A stretch of DNA of 64,000 nucleotides. Source: Arbacia lixula. Taxonomy: Eukaryota > Echinodermata > Echinoidea > Arbacioida > Arbaciidae. Positions within the stretch are counted from its first letter, which is position 1, and the number at the start of each line of letters is the position of its first letter. The DNA is taken from positions 7,655,532 to 7,719,531 of the forward strand of contig OZ022596.1 in assembly GCA_963669155.1 (NCBI GenBank), in the 5' to 3' direction. The notes under the pieces were generated by a model. That model worked only from the letters and a program-made list of their open reading frames with translations. It was not told where the DNA came from and did no database searches. This document shows positions 1 through 11,487 of this stretch, in pieces. The position numbers and the translations under genes were made by a program.

Positions 1-767
1 GACCAATAAAGGCCTATACAAAATTGAATTAAGAAACCTGTTTTTCTTCAAGTTTTCACAATAGATATAGCTCCTTTTGGAAATAAAAATAAAATTTGTA
101 CAGTAAAAGCGCCATAATATGAAGCAGAATCATTAATCACCGCTCGCCAGCACTATTACACACATCCCATGCCGCTATCTGTATTAAATAGGCATATATG
201 AATAATCCCATGCATTCTAACGCATTGTTTATATGTGTCTATAGCATCGCTATATATTGTTATGTTATTGTGCTGGTGGAAGGCAATTTCCATGAATTTG
301 GACTGAATAAAATATCTTTTATCTTTTATCTTGTATCTTCATGAAGATATGCCAAATACGCCGAACAGCATAACTTATCAAATCAATTAACTGATATTCT
401 TCAAACTTCAAGTTGTAAGTCTAAAAAGTAATTATTTTTAGATGTAATTCTTGAGATACGTATAATTACACTTGTAATCATAACTTTCCAAATTGTACTT
501 AGCTTTGTTACGTCTCTAAATCTCTGTAATGCTTTATCATTGGACTATAATCTTTATTGTGTTGTGTCTATCATTGTTGTTGTTATGGATCGTAATGTAT
601 TTTTTTTGTCCGTTAGGGCCCTCGGTGACAGCAGTTATATAACTGAAGCGACCACCATGCTGACGTAAAGATGGAAATAAATGAATAAATTAATATATGC
701 ATACTGTCTAATATTATGCTTAAATGAATATATTATTATATATGCACAAATTAATGGAGGATTGTAC
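1..767. other. Flank or intron downstream of the EF-hand exons
   Basis: AT-rich sequence in which the exon(s) completing EF-hand 3 would be expected on the minus strand. I looked for a continuing EF-hand reading frame and saw none, so the rest of the gene probably lies outside the window. Confidence 0.4.
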
Positions 768-888
768 CTGATGGTTCCACTGCCGTCCTTGTCAGCGGCC
801 TTGAAGGCAGCCTTGAGCTCCTCATCGATGGCCTTGAGTGCCTTGGCTACAACAACCATGTACTCGGCGAAACTGATCGTGCCGCTGC
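768..888 (-). CDS. EF-hand gene, exon completing loop 2 and starting loop 3
   Basis: 121 nt bounded on the minus strand by acceptor cattacag and donor gtacaa. It begins with GC AGC GGC, completing the Gly of loop 2, and ends two bases into the codon after DKDGSGTI. It contains the linker helix KAIDEELKAAFKAA between loops 2 and 3. Confidence 0.87.
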
Positions 889-2577
889 CTGTAATGAATA
901 TATAAGTAATCCCATGCATAAATTAATATATGGACAGTATCATGCATAAATGAATATATGAATAACATCTTGCATAACGAACAATCCCATGGGTAAATTA
1001 ACATATAAATAATTACATGAATACGAGAATATTATGAATATGTGATCATATCATTGAATTGATATATGAAAGTATTAATGATCTGTTGATCGAGAGGTCG
1101 ATATCAACCCTCATCACCCAGAACCAACACTTAATATCGATCGTAATTTCCTATCGACATTAATCGTAGCTTGTGTGGCTTAGTGTAACTATACGATGGA
1201 TTGTAAAATCGTGCATTGGCTGTTAATTGCATGAAAAAAAATCAGTGATGGTTTGTTAGACGGTGAGCCGCAGTAAATAGGCTACTTGGCAATCGATCGC
1301 ATTGTTTATAAATAACAACTCCATCTTATGATTCATTGCCCGGGTTGCGCAACGTGTACAAAAGAAAAAGATCCCTTTGCTTTTAACCCTTCTTGCACCA
1401 GATTGATTACTATATAATTGTGTTTACTATTGGCTATCATGGGAAAGTTTATTTGAAGAACATCACATTTTTATGAGTGTAATGTAACGGCTTAACCTCT
1501 CATTACCATAGGCATGAAGAAGTGTATAGAAAATTGAAGGGGGCTTTAAAAGAGCTTGTAATATAAGAGGTTAATATGGTTTACCGTCGGCATCGCAGAA
1601 GGCGATGAGTTCCTTGAGCTGGGCATCGGTCGGGGCGAAGCCGGCGTTCTTGAGGACCTCGGCGAGCTCAGCCGACGAGATGCTGCCGTCTCCGTTCTTG
1701 TCGAAGCGCCCGAAGGACTCCTTGCATGCTGCGCGGGGAGGGTGGGGGTGTGGAGGGGTAGGTAGGAGTAGGGGGGGGGGGGGGTGGCAGAAGGAGGGGA
1801 GTGAGGGAGAGGGTGTGCGGATGGAGGGTAACGGGATTGGGAGAGGAGTGTGCGGTAATGGAAGAGGAGAGAGATAGAGAGGAGGGGGGGGGGTGTGTAA
1901 AGAGATTAAATAGAGTGAGGCCTTATTAATGTATGTTTCACTGTGATACAATAATGAAACTAAATTAAATTATATCTACTTAGCCATTTGGGAATATTGA
2001 ACTGCCTTTATATCTATGTTTCACTGTGATATAATAATGAAACTTAATCAATGGAATTTACTTAGACATTGAGGAGTATTTAAATGCCTTTTTTTTAATC
2101 TATGCTGCACTGTGATACAATCATGAAATTAAATGAAATAAAATTTACGAAGACATTTGGGGATATTTATCTGAATGTATACCGATGTTTCACTGTGATA
2201 CAATAATGACACTAAATGGAATATGATTTACGATAACATCTGGGAATATTAAACTGTCTACATAGATTACCGAAGTGTGATGTCATTTGAGCATATTGTT
2301 AAGACAATTGGTCCTAAACTATGCAGGTAGAGCAAGAAGCGATAATCACAGCGGGGACACTAGCCAGTTAGACAAGGTCGAACCAGCAAACGTATCACTT
2401 GAGTGATGTTGTTTAGACCCGGAAACCGGCGTAAGAATTGATATGATGACACCACTTCGATACTTTATATTTGTGTATTTGCCCTGATACGGCGATGAAT
2501 CTAAAACAATATTGAATTTAAGAAGATATGTTGGAATATTTACCGGCCTTCTGCTTGTCACTGAGTTTGTAGTCACC
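768..2577 (-). CDS. EF-hand calcium-binding protein (calmodulin/troponin-C-like), partial gene
   Basis: Three minus-strand exons (2544-2577, 1585-1728, 768-888) join without breaking frame into about 99 codons. The product begins GDYKLSDKQKA and carries EF-hand loop 1 (DKNGDGSISSAE), loop 2 (DADGSGTISFAE, interrupted by an intron at its Gly4 codon) and the start of loop 3 (DKDGSGTI). Calcium-coordinating positions 1, 3, 5, 7, 9 and 12 of loops 1 and 2 hold Asp, Asn, Ser, Thr or Glu as the family requires. Calmodulin-superfamily proteins bind Ca2+ in the cytosol and act as sensors or buffers; sea urchins have several, including the SPEC group, but I cannot assign this one. The start-codon exon (expected above 2577) and the exons finishing loop 3 and loop 4 (expected below 768) were not found. 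Confidence 0.85.
1585..1728 (-). CDS. EF-hand gene, exon with loop 1 and start of loop 2
   Basis: 144 nt bounded on the minus strand by acceptor cgcgcag and donor gtaaac. It encodes CKESFGRFDKNGDGSISSAE and continues through a helix to DAD plus one base. The GC content is well above that of the flanking sequence, as expected of an exon. Confidence 0.88.
1769..1787. repeat. Poly-G tract in G/A-rich intron sequence
   Basis: A long G run within a purine-rich stretch (about 1730-1900) immediately upstream, in gene orientation, of the EF-hand exon at 1585-1728. On the transcribed strand it gives a C/T-rich tract before the acceptor. Confidence 0.7.
1934..2268. repeat. Four diverged units of an ~84-bp minisatellite in the EF-hand intron
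   Basis: Units start near 1934, 2017, 2103 and 2186 with tgtttcactgtgataca or a close variant, followed by an aatgaaact...ttta...acat-ttggg-atatt pattern. Spacing is 83-86 bp. The similar stretch at 2450-2545, beside the 34-nt exon, may be a fifth, more diverged unit. Confidence 0.7.
2544..2577 (-). CDS. EF-hand gene, 34-nt exon
   Basis: A microexon of 11 codons plus one base, flanked on the minus strand by acceptor ttccag and donor gtaaat. It encodes GDYKLSDKQKA, the N-terminal helix lead-in. It ends in phase 1, and the next exon starts with the two bases needed to complete an Ala codon. Confidence 0.75.
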
Positions 2578-2716
2578 CTGGAAGATAAAACAATAAATGA
2601 AAGCATTACATGACAGTTACTGTTAATCCTCTTATCTTCATATCTGCATTATACATTCAGGTTGCATTTACAAAGGTGGTTTACCTTAGACCGTGTATGA
2701 AACCTATGCGATGACT

Positions 2717-3833
2717 GGGTTAGGCCATTTCCTGACCTAGTCTTTCTGACCTAGTCTTTCTGACCCAGTTTTTTTGCCATTCACTCAGTACGGCCTCTGT
2801 TATTGGCTACTGTGCTAATGAATATTCAAGACTATGGTATGGTTTGTCGAACATTCGCGCCGGCGCGGCCAAAGAGGCGGCCAGGAGGCGCAATTTTTTC
2901 GAACATTCGCGCCGGCGCGCCCAAAGAGGCGGCCAGGAGGCGCAATTTTTTCGAACATTCGCGCCGGCGCGCCCAAAGAGGCGGCCAGGAGGCGCAATTT
3001 TTTTTTACACGCTAGCTCATAGACGCCAGAGCTTTTCACAGCTGAGAGAGAAATCCTTGCTCTCTGCAATCGGCCACAGCCTGCGAGAGCACGCTCATGC
3101 CGATATCAGCTGTTCCTTTGTACCATTGTATGTGGGTAATGAGTTGATATAAGGACACTAGAAAACCTATTACTGTGCACAAATGCCATGTTGTGATAAA
3201 AAGTTGAGTAAATAGATATGTGTTTGTGTTATAATTATTTCATGTTTGCTAGGTTTTATTAGACTATTTATTATTTTTTTATCTGTCCCTCCCGACATGA
3301 TGCTCTAAATCCCCTAGAGCAAAATGGAATCTCCCGTCTCTTTTTCCCCAAATCTCGCTAGAGAAAAAAATATTGGAGTCATCGACTGTTTGATAGGGGT
3401 GCATAATAAATTTCTACCAAAAATATTCCTTATTCAATCATTCAATAACATTTTCATGAGATGATGTATTCTTCAATAATACAACAAGGATAAACAAATT
3501 CACTTTTATCTTATTGTCCAACAAAAATCCAGTGTTTTTTACATTATATTTTCTTTCTGAGAGCACCGTCCCCTTTTTCTGTAGTGGAGCAGTCCGGCGC
3601 CGGCAATTCCCGCGTGGACTAGCGCGCCTCCAGCTCACCAGCTCCTGGCGATGGCCGCCTCTTTGGCCGGCGCGACGTTCGACAAGCCATACCATCGTCT
3701 TGAATATTCATTAGTACAGTAGCCAATAACAGAGGCCGTCTCATGAAAACTGCCTCGTGTACAAAATGAATGGCAAAAAAACTAGGTCAGAAAGACTAGG
3801 TCAGAAAGACTAGGTCAGGAAATGGCCTAACCC
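2717..3833. mobile_element. Mutator-like non-autonomous element with long terminal inverted repeats
   Basis: The left end gggttaggccatttcctgac is matched by its reverse complement at the right end, and homology continues inward for roughly 170 bp: repeated tttctgacctag units, then tattggctactgt, then tgaatattcaagac. The element is bounded on both sides by gcgatgact (2708-2716 and 3834-3842), a 9-bp target duplication. A 9-bp duplication with long TIRs is characteristic of the Mutator superfamily. I see no transposase frame, so it is non-autonomous. It lies upstream of the EF-hand exons, probably in an intron or the 5' flank. Confidence 0.85.
2848..3003. repeat. 52-bp GC-rich unit repeated three times inside the Mutator-like element
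   Basis: Three nearly identical 52-bp units start at 2848, 2900 and 2952 with cgaacattcgcgccggcgc and end in gcgcaatttttt. The same sequence occurs only once, inverted and diverged, in the right arm near 3640-3695, so the amplification arose in the left arm. Open frames across it are periodic artefacts. Confidence 0.9.
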
Positions 3834-3842
3834 GCGATGACT

Positions 3843-6800
3843 AGATATTTATCCCACCTGAATGGTTCAGAGATGTGTGGTTTTCTAACCAAAGCTGTTG
3901 ATGTTGTTTCCTTATCTTTTCTTTGTCGTTTTTTACTTATTACAAGACAATGGATTTTAAATTTCATCAGCTTTTGAAATAGATTCGAAACAAAATGAAA
4001 TAAATTAAATACAAGTGAAAGAGCGAAACGGAAAGAAAATCATAGACGGAGCGATTCTTCATCAAGATGAGCATGAAAAAAGGCGAAAGGGCAGAAGGGA
4101 GAAGGTTAGCAAAGAGGGAGTGTGTGAAAATGGTTTTCTATCATGTACACTGCAAATATTCGTCAATTTGTCTTCCTTGACAACAGAACGCTTCTTTGAA
4201 TATTTCTCCGACCTCGCATTAATCAATATCACGTGATCCATTATGCTTAATTAAAACCTCCCTCTCGTTATTGCATAACTCATTACCCTATCGCCTAAAA
4301 TAGAACAATCCATCCATAAAACAGTTTGCTTTCATTTCGTTTATACGGCGCTTTTATCTAGTCTCGATACACGCCTTTTGCCGTTAATTAGACCCGCAAA
4401 CACGGATTAATCATTAACTGAAATGTACACCCTTTTCCTGTTGACACTGCGTTCCAGACGCTCAAAACAAATGAAATTTACTCTAAGCGCATCGAGCCTT
4501 TATCTTTGTGCTCCTAAGTATGTCGAAAGAACGCCAGTGTAAATGACAATCAAACTTACCACGGTTACAATGGGTGAACATAATAGAGTTTAATTTACGC
4601 GTTCGATGAATGCTCATTCAGGCATAATCCATCATGCCTAATTATTGTAATAGAACATTTTCATTATGTATTCCAATGTTATGCATATCGTTCAGACAAT
4701 ACGCTACTCATGATAACCCCAACTGCCCAAACCTTGTCTGAGAAGTATATCAAAACTGAATCACTAAATAAAGGTGAATGTCAGATTAGAGTGTTAGAAT
4801 ATGAATTAGGGGAAAAGTTGTGCATACATTATGGAAATGATTTATTTAGGACGTGCGATGCGCAAGCAACAAACTGAAATAGTAAGACACTTTGGCCCCA
4901 TTCCTAACGATTATGCTGATTTCATCGACGTTTTAAACCGGAATGTAGGTCTTTTAAAAGTAAGGCGTATAGAAGTGGTACCAACAACAAGCCCCCTGCT
5001 CAGCGAAGCGCCATTCTAATCTGACTGGATCAATTCTTGTTTGACTTCACGATACTAGGATCCTTTCTTTAAAAATAAAAGATTAGCGATGAACCACAAC
5101 TTGTCTTACACGAGTTGAAATTTCGATTGATTCAGATCAATCTCACATCTCTTAAAACGACGGGGCCAGGAAAGATGAACATTCTTATAATGATAACAAT
5201 CGTTATGATTATCGGTAATTCGGACACGATAGCCATGGTATCGACACAGTAGTTCTGTCAACGTTACGGCCCGTATAATCTTTACTATTCTACCAATTTA
5301 ATCCACTTTAATATATAGTAAATAACTAAACTTGAACTTTGCTTCTTGGTGGCAGATGGCCCTTTAAAAAAGCCTAGCTCTATCAATCATCAAAATCATG
5401 CTTGCAGAGCTGTTTCAAAGTGTTCAAGTGGTCTAGCAAACCAGATAAGTAATCACTTGAGAAACTTGTCTGCAAAAAAGGGATAATTTTTAAATACTTC
5501 ATGACGCGTTTGTGAGTAGGGGTAGGGGCATCGCCGTCTCAAAGATTGAAGTTATGGAGTTATCGACTCAGATAACGATTTATTTCACAATGGTAAGCGA
5601 AACAGAACTATTATAATCTCGGAAAGACTAAGCAAGGATTGTGCTTATATTGTATGTCTAGCTGTTTCAAAAAGAGGTGAAGTTCTGTTACGACCTACGC
5701 AAGGAACCACTTCAGATAAGTAAACGGAACAAAGCAAAAAAGTATCGCCTTGAAAGACTCGACATGTTTGCTTGATGACGCATATATTGGTGTAGTCAGG
5801 GAGACAAATATTTGAGTGATTGCGATACTAAAGTCATTGCTACGATTAGCCAGGTATGACGTCACAATAGAGCATGAGGTGAGGTGGGGAGGGGGGGGGG
5901 GGGGGGGGGGGTGCCTGCCACGTTTCTGTTGTGCTGCGTGGCGAAGGGGAAAAAACGAACACGACCGGATGACGGTTAAGTACATAGTACATACATGCAT
6001 GAAATTATGCAAATTTCCCAAGTAGGTTGTGGAAATGTGGTTGTATCTTGTTTGGGTTTGAAGCGGGCCGGGGTGCATGGCGAGGGAGGGGGGGGGGGGG
6101 GGGTGCATTGTTTGCTGTTTCTGGTCACACAATTAGGGCAATATCCGCACAGGGTAATTCATTCGTCCATCGTTGTATTATAGAAGTAAATGTGCACGCG
6201 TGCAGATATTTTTTACACGGGAAGAAAAAAGATGCATGGGCGTGAGGGGAAGGGAGGAGGGCGAGGGGGGGGGGGGGTGCCCCTTGCTTTCGTAACTATA
6301 CCAAACTTCCTGAGTGCGTCACAAGATAGGTGTAATCTCTATCTTGTTCTGGTATCGCAACGCTCTGCTAATGACCCAAAACGGGGTTATCTAACGAACG
6401 TCTTGCCCTACCCTGCACTAAGTAAAGAGGTGATACACGGCGTCTGCATTTCGACACGATATAGGAATGTTTGGCGCGATATGAGGATGGGCCGATCTGA
6501 TTAATGCGGGGGTAGTGGTTGTTTAGATTACATATTAGAATGATTAACGTGATGAGTATTATCAATGATTGATTAAAGGATGGACAGGATTAATCATAAA
6601 CTAAGACTTTGGCGGGCTTTTAATTAATGTTCAGGCGTGTCTAAGCACCCGGCATCCCTTGAGGACAGAATTATGACTGGAGAAGTCTAAATCGTCGATA
6701 AAAAAAATAGACTCATCAGCTGACGTACTACATAAATAATATGCAGCGGGGAACATCTGACCGCAATCATACATACAGACAAGGATATGTTAAACGTGGA

Positions 6801-8479
6801 AATGGTTAGATGTTTCATTATTTTTTTTTCAATTTCTGCTGTCGGGAGGGCATATGAATTGTAAATCACTAAGCGAGGCAGAAACGCTTTTTTGCTGTCA
6901 GGAGGGCGTGCACTAGTAAATACGAGTTGTAAATCACATAGTGAGACAGAAACCCATCTTTGAATGATAAATGAGTGGTAAAGATAGTTGTTACTGTTGA
7001 TAGCTTTGTACTCGACGCTGCCCGAGTGTCAAAGACATAAGTCAAACTTGCTCATTTTTCTTAGACCATATAATTACGTTTGTACAGCGGGGTTTGACAG
7101 TGTTAATGAGATTTCTTTCGCTTAATTAATTATTTGTGGATAACGTATCTTTTTCTTATCCTTCTCACTCTTGCTCCGGTCTTCCCCCTCTTTTTGTAGC
7201 CCCCCCCCCCCCTCACATTTGCCTCATCCTGTACCCGTTTTGATTGTGCGGAAATCGCTCCCCGAAAGTGGGGATGGGGTGGGGACATTTTTTCCTCAAG
7301 AAGTCGCTGAGCGGGGGGGGGGGGGGGGGGGGATAGTGTTAGATACCGAAAATAGTGGGGGACATTTGATATTGTGCCCTCCCTCTTCGAATTAGTGGGG
7401 GGGGGGGGGGGCAGGACCCCCATCCCCCCGGGATTTCCGCTTATGCCTCCCCCCCCCCCCCACCTCCCAACTACTCAATTTTCTTAATTTTGCCATTTCT
7501 TCCATTTTTTCTCCCTACATGTTCTTCCTTATTTTCTCCTTGTCATCTTTTTCTTCCTCTTCCACTTCTTATTTCTTGTTGTGTTTCTTTTTGGTGTCTT
7601 CTTCTTCTCCTTCTTTTTCTTCAATAATTCATTTGACTGTTCAATTGAAATATGACTGAAAGTGAAAGTGATTTATTTGTTTTAGTGAATAAACGAAACC
7701 ACTAGTAGATCTCACCTGATCATCTCATCTCATCTCATCATAATGATTAATGTGACATCAGAGTATCTTTGGCTAGGAAAGAAAACGTTGGATTACATTT
7801 CTATTCAACGTATTGTTACTCAAGCCGGTTGGTACTTTGTCTCGGAGTATGATAAACTACTGGAATCAACAGTTTGATTCAGTCTGTGAAATATGCCAAA
7901 CATTTTCCTAATTGATTGGTCGAAACCGATAATAATGTGCCTGCATTTTATCATTGCAAGTAGCCGATACCAACTATCACTGACAGGGATTGAAGAGTGA
8001 TTTCGTAAACCGTAACTTGCGGTACCACTCAGTCGAGTGAGCGGATATTTATCAAGATAATCTTTTTACTTATGTAAGCCGAACACATGAAGTTAGAACT
8101 GTGAACAGTTGATCTATGCTCAGAATGAGAAACGAACATACAGTTGGATTTTTTTTCTCAAACTCCATGTATACCACGTTACAATAGTCTTTGTTCGAAG
8201 CTGCTGAGTGTGTATTTTTGCACTGTTGCTACAACAATGTGCCAGACTTGGGTTTGGCATATAATGCTTCGTACTTTTCTTGATCATTAGCGTCTATATT
8301 GACTTATGTACGCAAGCTTGTTATTTTCACGTTCTCATGTCTTCTACGCCAAACATGTGGAACTCAAATCAATTCATATCAAATTCAATTAAATCTAAAA
8401 AAAAAAATTGCGGATCGAATAAACAGGAATGGCATGGGTGGAAATTAACTCTTTTGTACGAGACAACGTTGATTTAAAG
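3843..8479. other. Intergenic stretch without a recognisable gene
   Basis: AT-rich sequence with scattered short frames, none with family motifs or splice-bounded coding character. Notable content is the poly-G/C cluster at 5.9-7.5 kb and a pyrimidine-rich tract at about 7490-7620. No promoter or RNA gene could be supported. Confidence 0.5.
5891..7461. repeat. Cluster of seven poly-G/poly-C tracts
   Basis: Uninterrupted tracts lie at 5891-5911 (G21), 6088-6103 (G16), 6265-6277 (G13), 7200-7212 (C13), 7313-7332 (G20), 7397-7411 (G15) and 7449-7461 (C13). Shorter G-rich surroundings add to the asymmetry. Many other single tracts occur elsewhere, for example 12.5, 26.5, 28.5, 36.1, 50.0 and 60.1 kb. 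Confidence 0.85.
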
Positions 8480-8700
8480 TAGACTGCGTACTAAAGATAG
8501 ACTATGGGGTGCAAAATAATTCATCTGATGCTGTCACAAAACCATTGATTTCCATCGCAGAATTTCGTGATTTCAATCATTTGCTGTAATCATTATGTGG
8601 ACAAACGCAGCTAACCGTAGTGTCCCGAGGACCAAAACAAAGTATATTGATTCAATAATCATGTTTAATGCTGTTTTCTTTGGCGTCCCAGAAAGTTAGT
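8480..8700 (-). pseudogene. Antisense relic of the four-TM gene family's intron 3
   Basis: Read on the minus strand, this stretch contains tttgtgacagcatcagatga and, further upstream, ccacataatgattaca and aacagcattaaacat. Their order matches intron 3 of copy A (18780-18990) and copy B (35420-35650). No exon of the family was found beside it, so it is an isolated inverted fragment or a shared dispersed repeat. Confidence 0.5.
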
Positions 8701-9759
8701 CTACGTCTCAAACGTGGTCTAAGTTAAGCCACCGTTTTGAACACGGGCCTGAACAGTTTGAATAGGTACTCACCATGTTGGAAGTGTAGGTTGTGAGTTC
8801 AGTCGGGAGAGGTGGTAGAAACTTGATGCGCTGGGCTCGGCAGATTCGATCAGAGTGCGGCGTCAGTGTGAAACGAATCCTTTTCACGAGGCAGTGCGCT
8901 CCGAGAGCATTCTTCTGACGCACCCTTCATTCTAATCTGTATAATGATTAACCAGCCTTAACGGATCGTTGTTATCGTCATGATTGGTCGGAATAGAGTG
9001 AAAAGGGGGCAAGTGTCACAATCTTAACATGTGTGAAATCGTCACTGCGATTCTAACGCTGAGCAGGCGTGCTAAATATAACAGATGATATTTCATGTTG
9101 CCCACGTCTAAAGTACCATCAAACAGGATTTCCGTGTACAGTTACCTGCATCTTTCACGAACAAATGTGGTTATAAGAACACAAGGGTGTTGCCGATTTA
9201 AATAGTGGCCCAAGCTAAAATTAAGCGCCATAACATATTTCATGTACAGATTTCATCATGATGTATCGATAAATTCACCATGTTTACCGGGAATTTACCA
9301 AGAATAATGAACACCATGCACTAGTCTCGATTCCAGTTACCAGGCCATTATCACATTACACATGCACCAGTGAATATGCAGGAGAAATGAATAGTTGGGA
9401 ATGAACGTATTCCACAGAACGCCTATGAAAAGAGGGCCAGTCAAGCACTTCATAACATTTCAATCTATCATCGAGCACGTCCCGATGATTTACTTAATTT
9501 GACAGATTACACTTGCGTCGTTTTATCAGTCGCATATAGTTGCAAGATTAAGTTATTTGCTCTATAGTAGTGCCTGGCATGACGATGTCATACTCACTTT
9601 AGTATTTGCCCACGCCTCTTCCTCCCTCTGCCCCGCCATTCATCTGCAGTCATGCAGTTAAATATGAAAAGAGACATTCCTAAATCTTACTCAGGAACCC
9701 GTTCGTAGTAACTATGGGAACAAATGTCATAGAAACATAGTTTACATTTATACCCATCT
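8701..9759. other. Intergenic stretch, no supported gene
   Basis: No motif-bearing frame was found. A minus-strand frame at 8777-8923 followed by a donor-like gtgagt is the only exon-like object; it has no recognisable family and no matching acceptor. Confidence 0.4.
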
Positions 9760-10387
9760 TTAAAGGGCCCCTGTCATCAAAATGTATGTTCATTTCTGTT
9801 GATGCAACTTAATATGTATATAACAAAATCACTAACTGCTCAATGGAAATATGTGTCCTATTTTTTAAAATAATTTTTCTATATTTGTTCTCAGCATATA
9901 TATCCTCCAACTCAAGATTCCCCCTGTGATATCATGAAAGGTAAAAATTAGCAGGATAATAGGCATAATTTATGCACAGACTAAACATTGCAATGACTAC
10001 CTGCAAGTGATTATGGTAGCATCATATAATAGCTAGCACATTTCTGACATGAGGAAACGATTATTCCCACATGAAAGGTTGTTAGATGGTATTGTGTGAA
10101 GGCATGTGATTCTCTTGTGGGCAGGTGGAGGTTGTCATTGCAATGTTTAATTTGTGCATAAATCTTGCTTATTATCCTGCTAATTTCTACCTTTGATGAT
10201 GTCACAGGAAGATTCTTGAGTTGGAGGATATTTTGGAGGTGGGACTTATCGGTGCTGAGAAAAAATAAAGAAAAATCATTTTAAGATATAGGACACATAT
10301 TTCCCCTGAACAGTTAGTGATTACATTACATACATAATGTATCATCAACAGAAGTCGGCATACATTTTGATGACAGGGGCCCTTTAA
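9760..10387. mobile_element. TTAA-flanked palindromic element, family beta
   Basis: Begins TTAA-AGGGCCCCTGTCATCA and ends with the inverse, TGATGACAGGGGCCCT-TTAA. The interior is also largely self-complementary: aaacattgcaatgac near 9985 against gtcattgcaatgttt near 10134. No coding capacity. TTAA on both sides and AGGG...CCCT termini match two other families in this window. Confidence 0.8.
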
Positions 10388-10520
10388 TTTACTTGCCATG
10401 CTGCGCCGCCATTCAAATACCATTATGCAAAACAAGTCCAGACTATGAACGTTGATCTCATACCGCTCACGCAATTCAGTCACATGTTCTCTGTTCCACA
10501 AATTGCGATGACGCCACAAC

Positions 10521-11153
10521 TTAAAGGGTTAGTTCACCTTGAAATTTAGTTGGTTTCAATAAAAGGAGATATATGGAAGAAACATATTAAAGAAGTTTTG
10601 ATGAAAATCCACCTAAAGATAAGAAAGATGTGATCTTTAAAGTTTTGATTTTGTGACGTCTCGTGCGATGTGCTCTCCTATATGTTGAGTGCACTTTTCT
10701 CTCGAAAATGTGCATTTTTTTTTCAAAAAGATATCGATTCTTTTACCTGTGTATTTGAAACATCATTAAAAACACGATTACACGCACATACCTCTATGAC
10801 AAAAAAAGAAATATATTGATTCAATAATGATGTTTAATGTATGTGGTATGTGCGTGTAATCGTGTTTTTAATGATGTTTCAAATACACAGGTAAAAGAAT
10901 CGATATCTTTTTGAAAAAAAAATGCACAAAAAAATCACTCCGTTGTCAAAAAACAGAAAAGGAGCAATTCATGGAATTATACTTTACACAATTATGGGAG
11001 AGCACCACGCACGTGACGTTACAAAATTAGCATTTCAAAAGGTCGTAACTTTCTTATCCTTTGCGGATTTTCGTCAGACCTTCATTAAATGTTGTTTTAA
11101 CGTTTCTGCTTTTATTAGAAACAACTCTCCTTCAGGGTTGACTATACCTTTAA
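10521..11153. mobile_element. TTAA-flanked palindromic element, family alpha
   Basis: Left end TTAA-AGGGTTAGTTCACCTTG and right end GGGTTGACTATACCT-TTAA are inverted and diverged. An internal pair of arms at about 10711-10792 and 10846-10926 is complementary over about 82 bp, around a 53-nt spacer. Related copies are at 20268-20762, 32649-33235 and about 55745-56245. Confidence 0.75.
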
Positions 11154-11317
11154 CTCGTCCAAAAATATGAAATAAAAACACGTTCTGGGGCTTAGTTTCT
11201 CTGCGCGAGCCCCCATCGTCGAGGTAGATACAGGGGGTTCGCATGATGCAGAATGGTTCAGACAGTAAGCTAATAATGCAAACACGTGGTGCAATGTGAT
11301 CTAGTACAGGCCACTAC

Positions 11318-11465
11318 AGACGACTCGATTCTGTAGTCATAGGGCCTACGACTGGAAATGTGACGTCACCTTCTTGCACAAATCCAATGACTGGGTCCTG
11401 TGATTCTGCCAGTCGCAGAGTCGGACGACTGATCGGATCGTGTCGTCTGCGGTGGCATTAATACG
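11318..11465 (-). repeat. Short hairpin-type element, family eta (reverse orientation)
   Basis: The reverse complement matches sequence just after exon 5 of copies B (38883-39030) and C (53640-53790). Shared blocks include ggatttgtgcaagaaggtga and agtcgtaggccc. Ends resemble ggtcaccgcatacgacacga in inverted orientation. Confidence 0.6.
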
Positions 11466-11487
11466 AGGAATGATTACTATAGCCCAC

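Noticed and set aside
1605..1877. 90-codon plus-strand Gly/Ser-rich frame
   Set aside because: Antisense of the EF-hand exon and adjoining poly-G intron.
2803..3152. Overlapping Arg/Ala-rich frames in three phases
   Set aside because: A 52-bp tandem repeat inside a transposon produces them; no independent coding signal.
8777..8923. Possible minus-strand exon ending at a gtgagt donor
   Set aside because: No known family, upstream stop immediately before the frame, and no acceptor that joins it; kept only as a remark.
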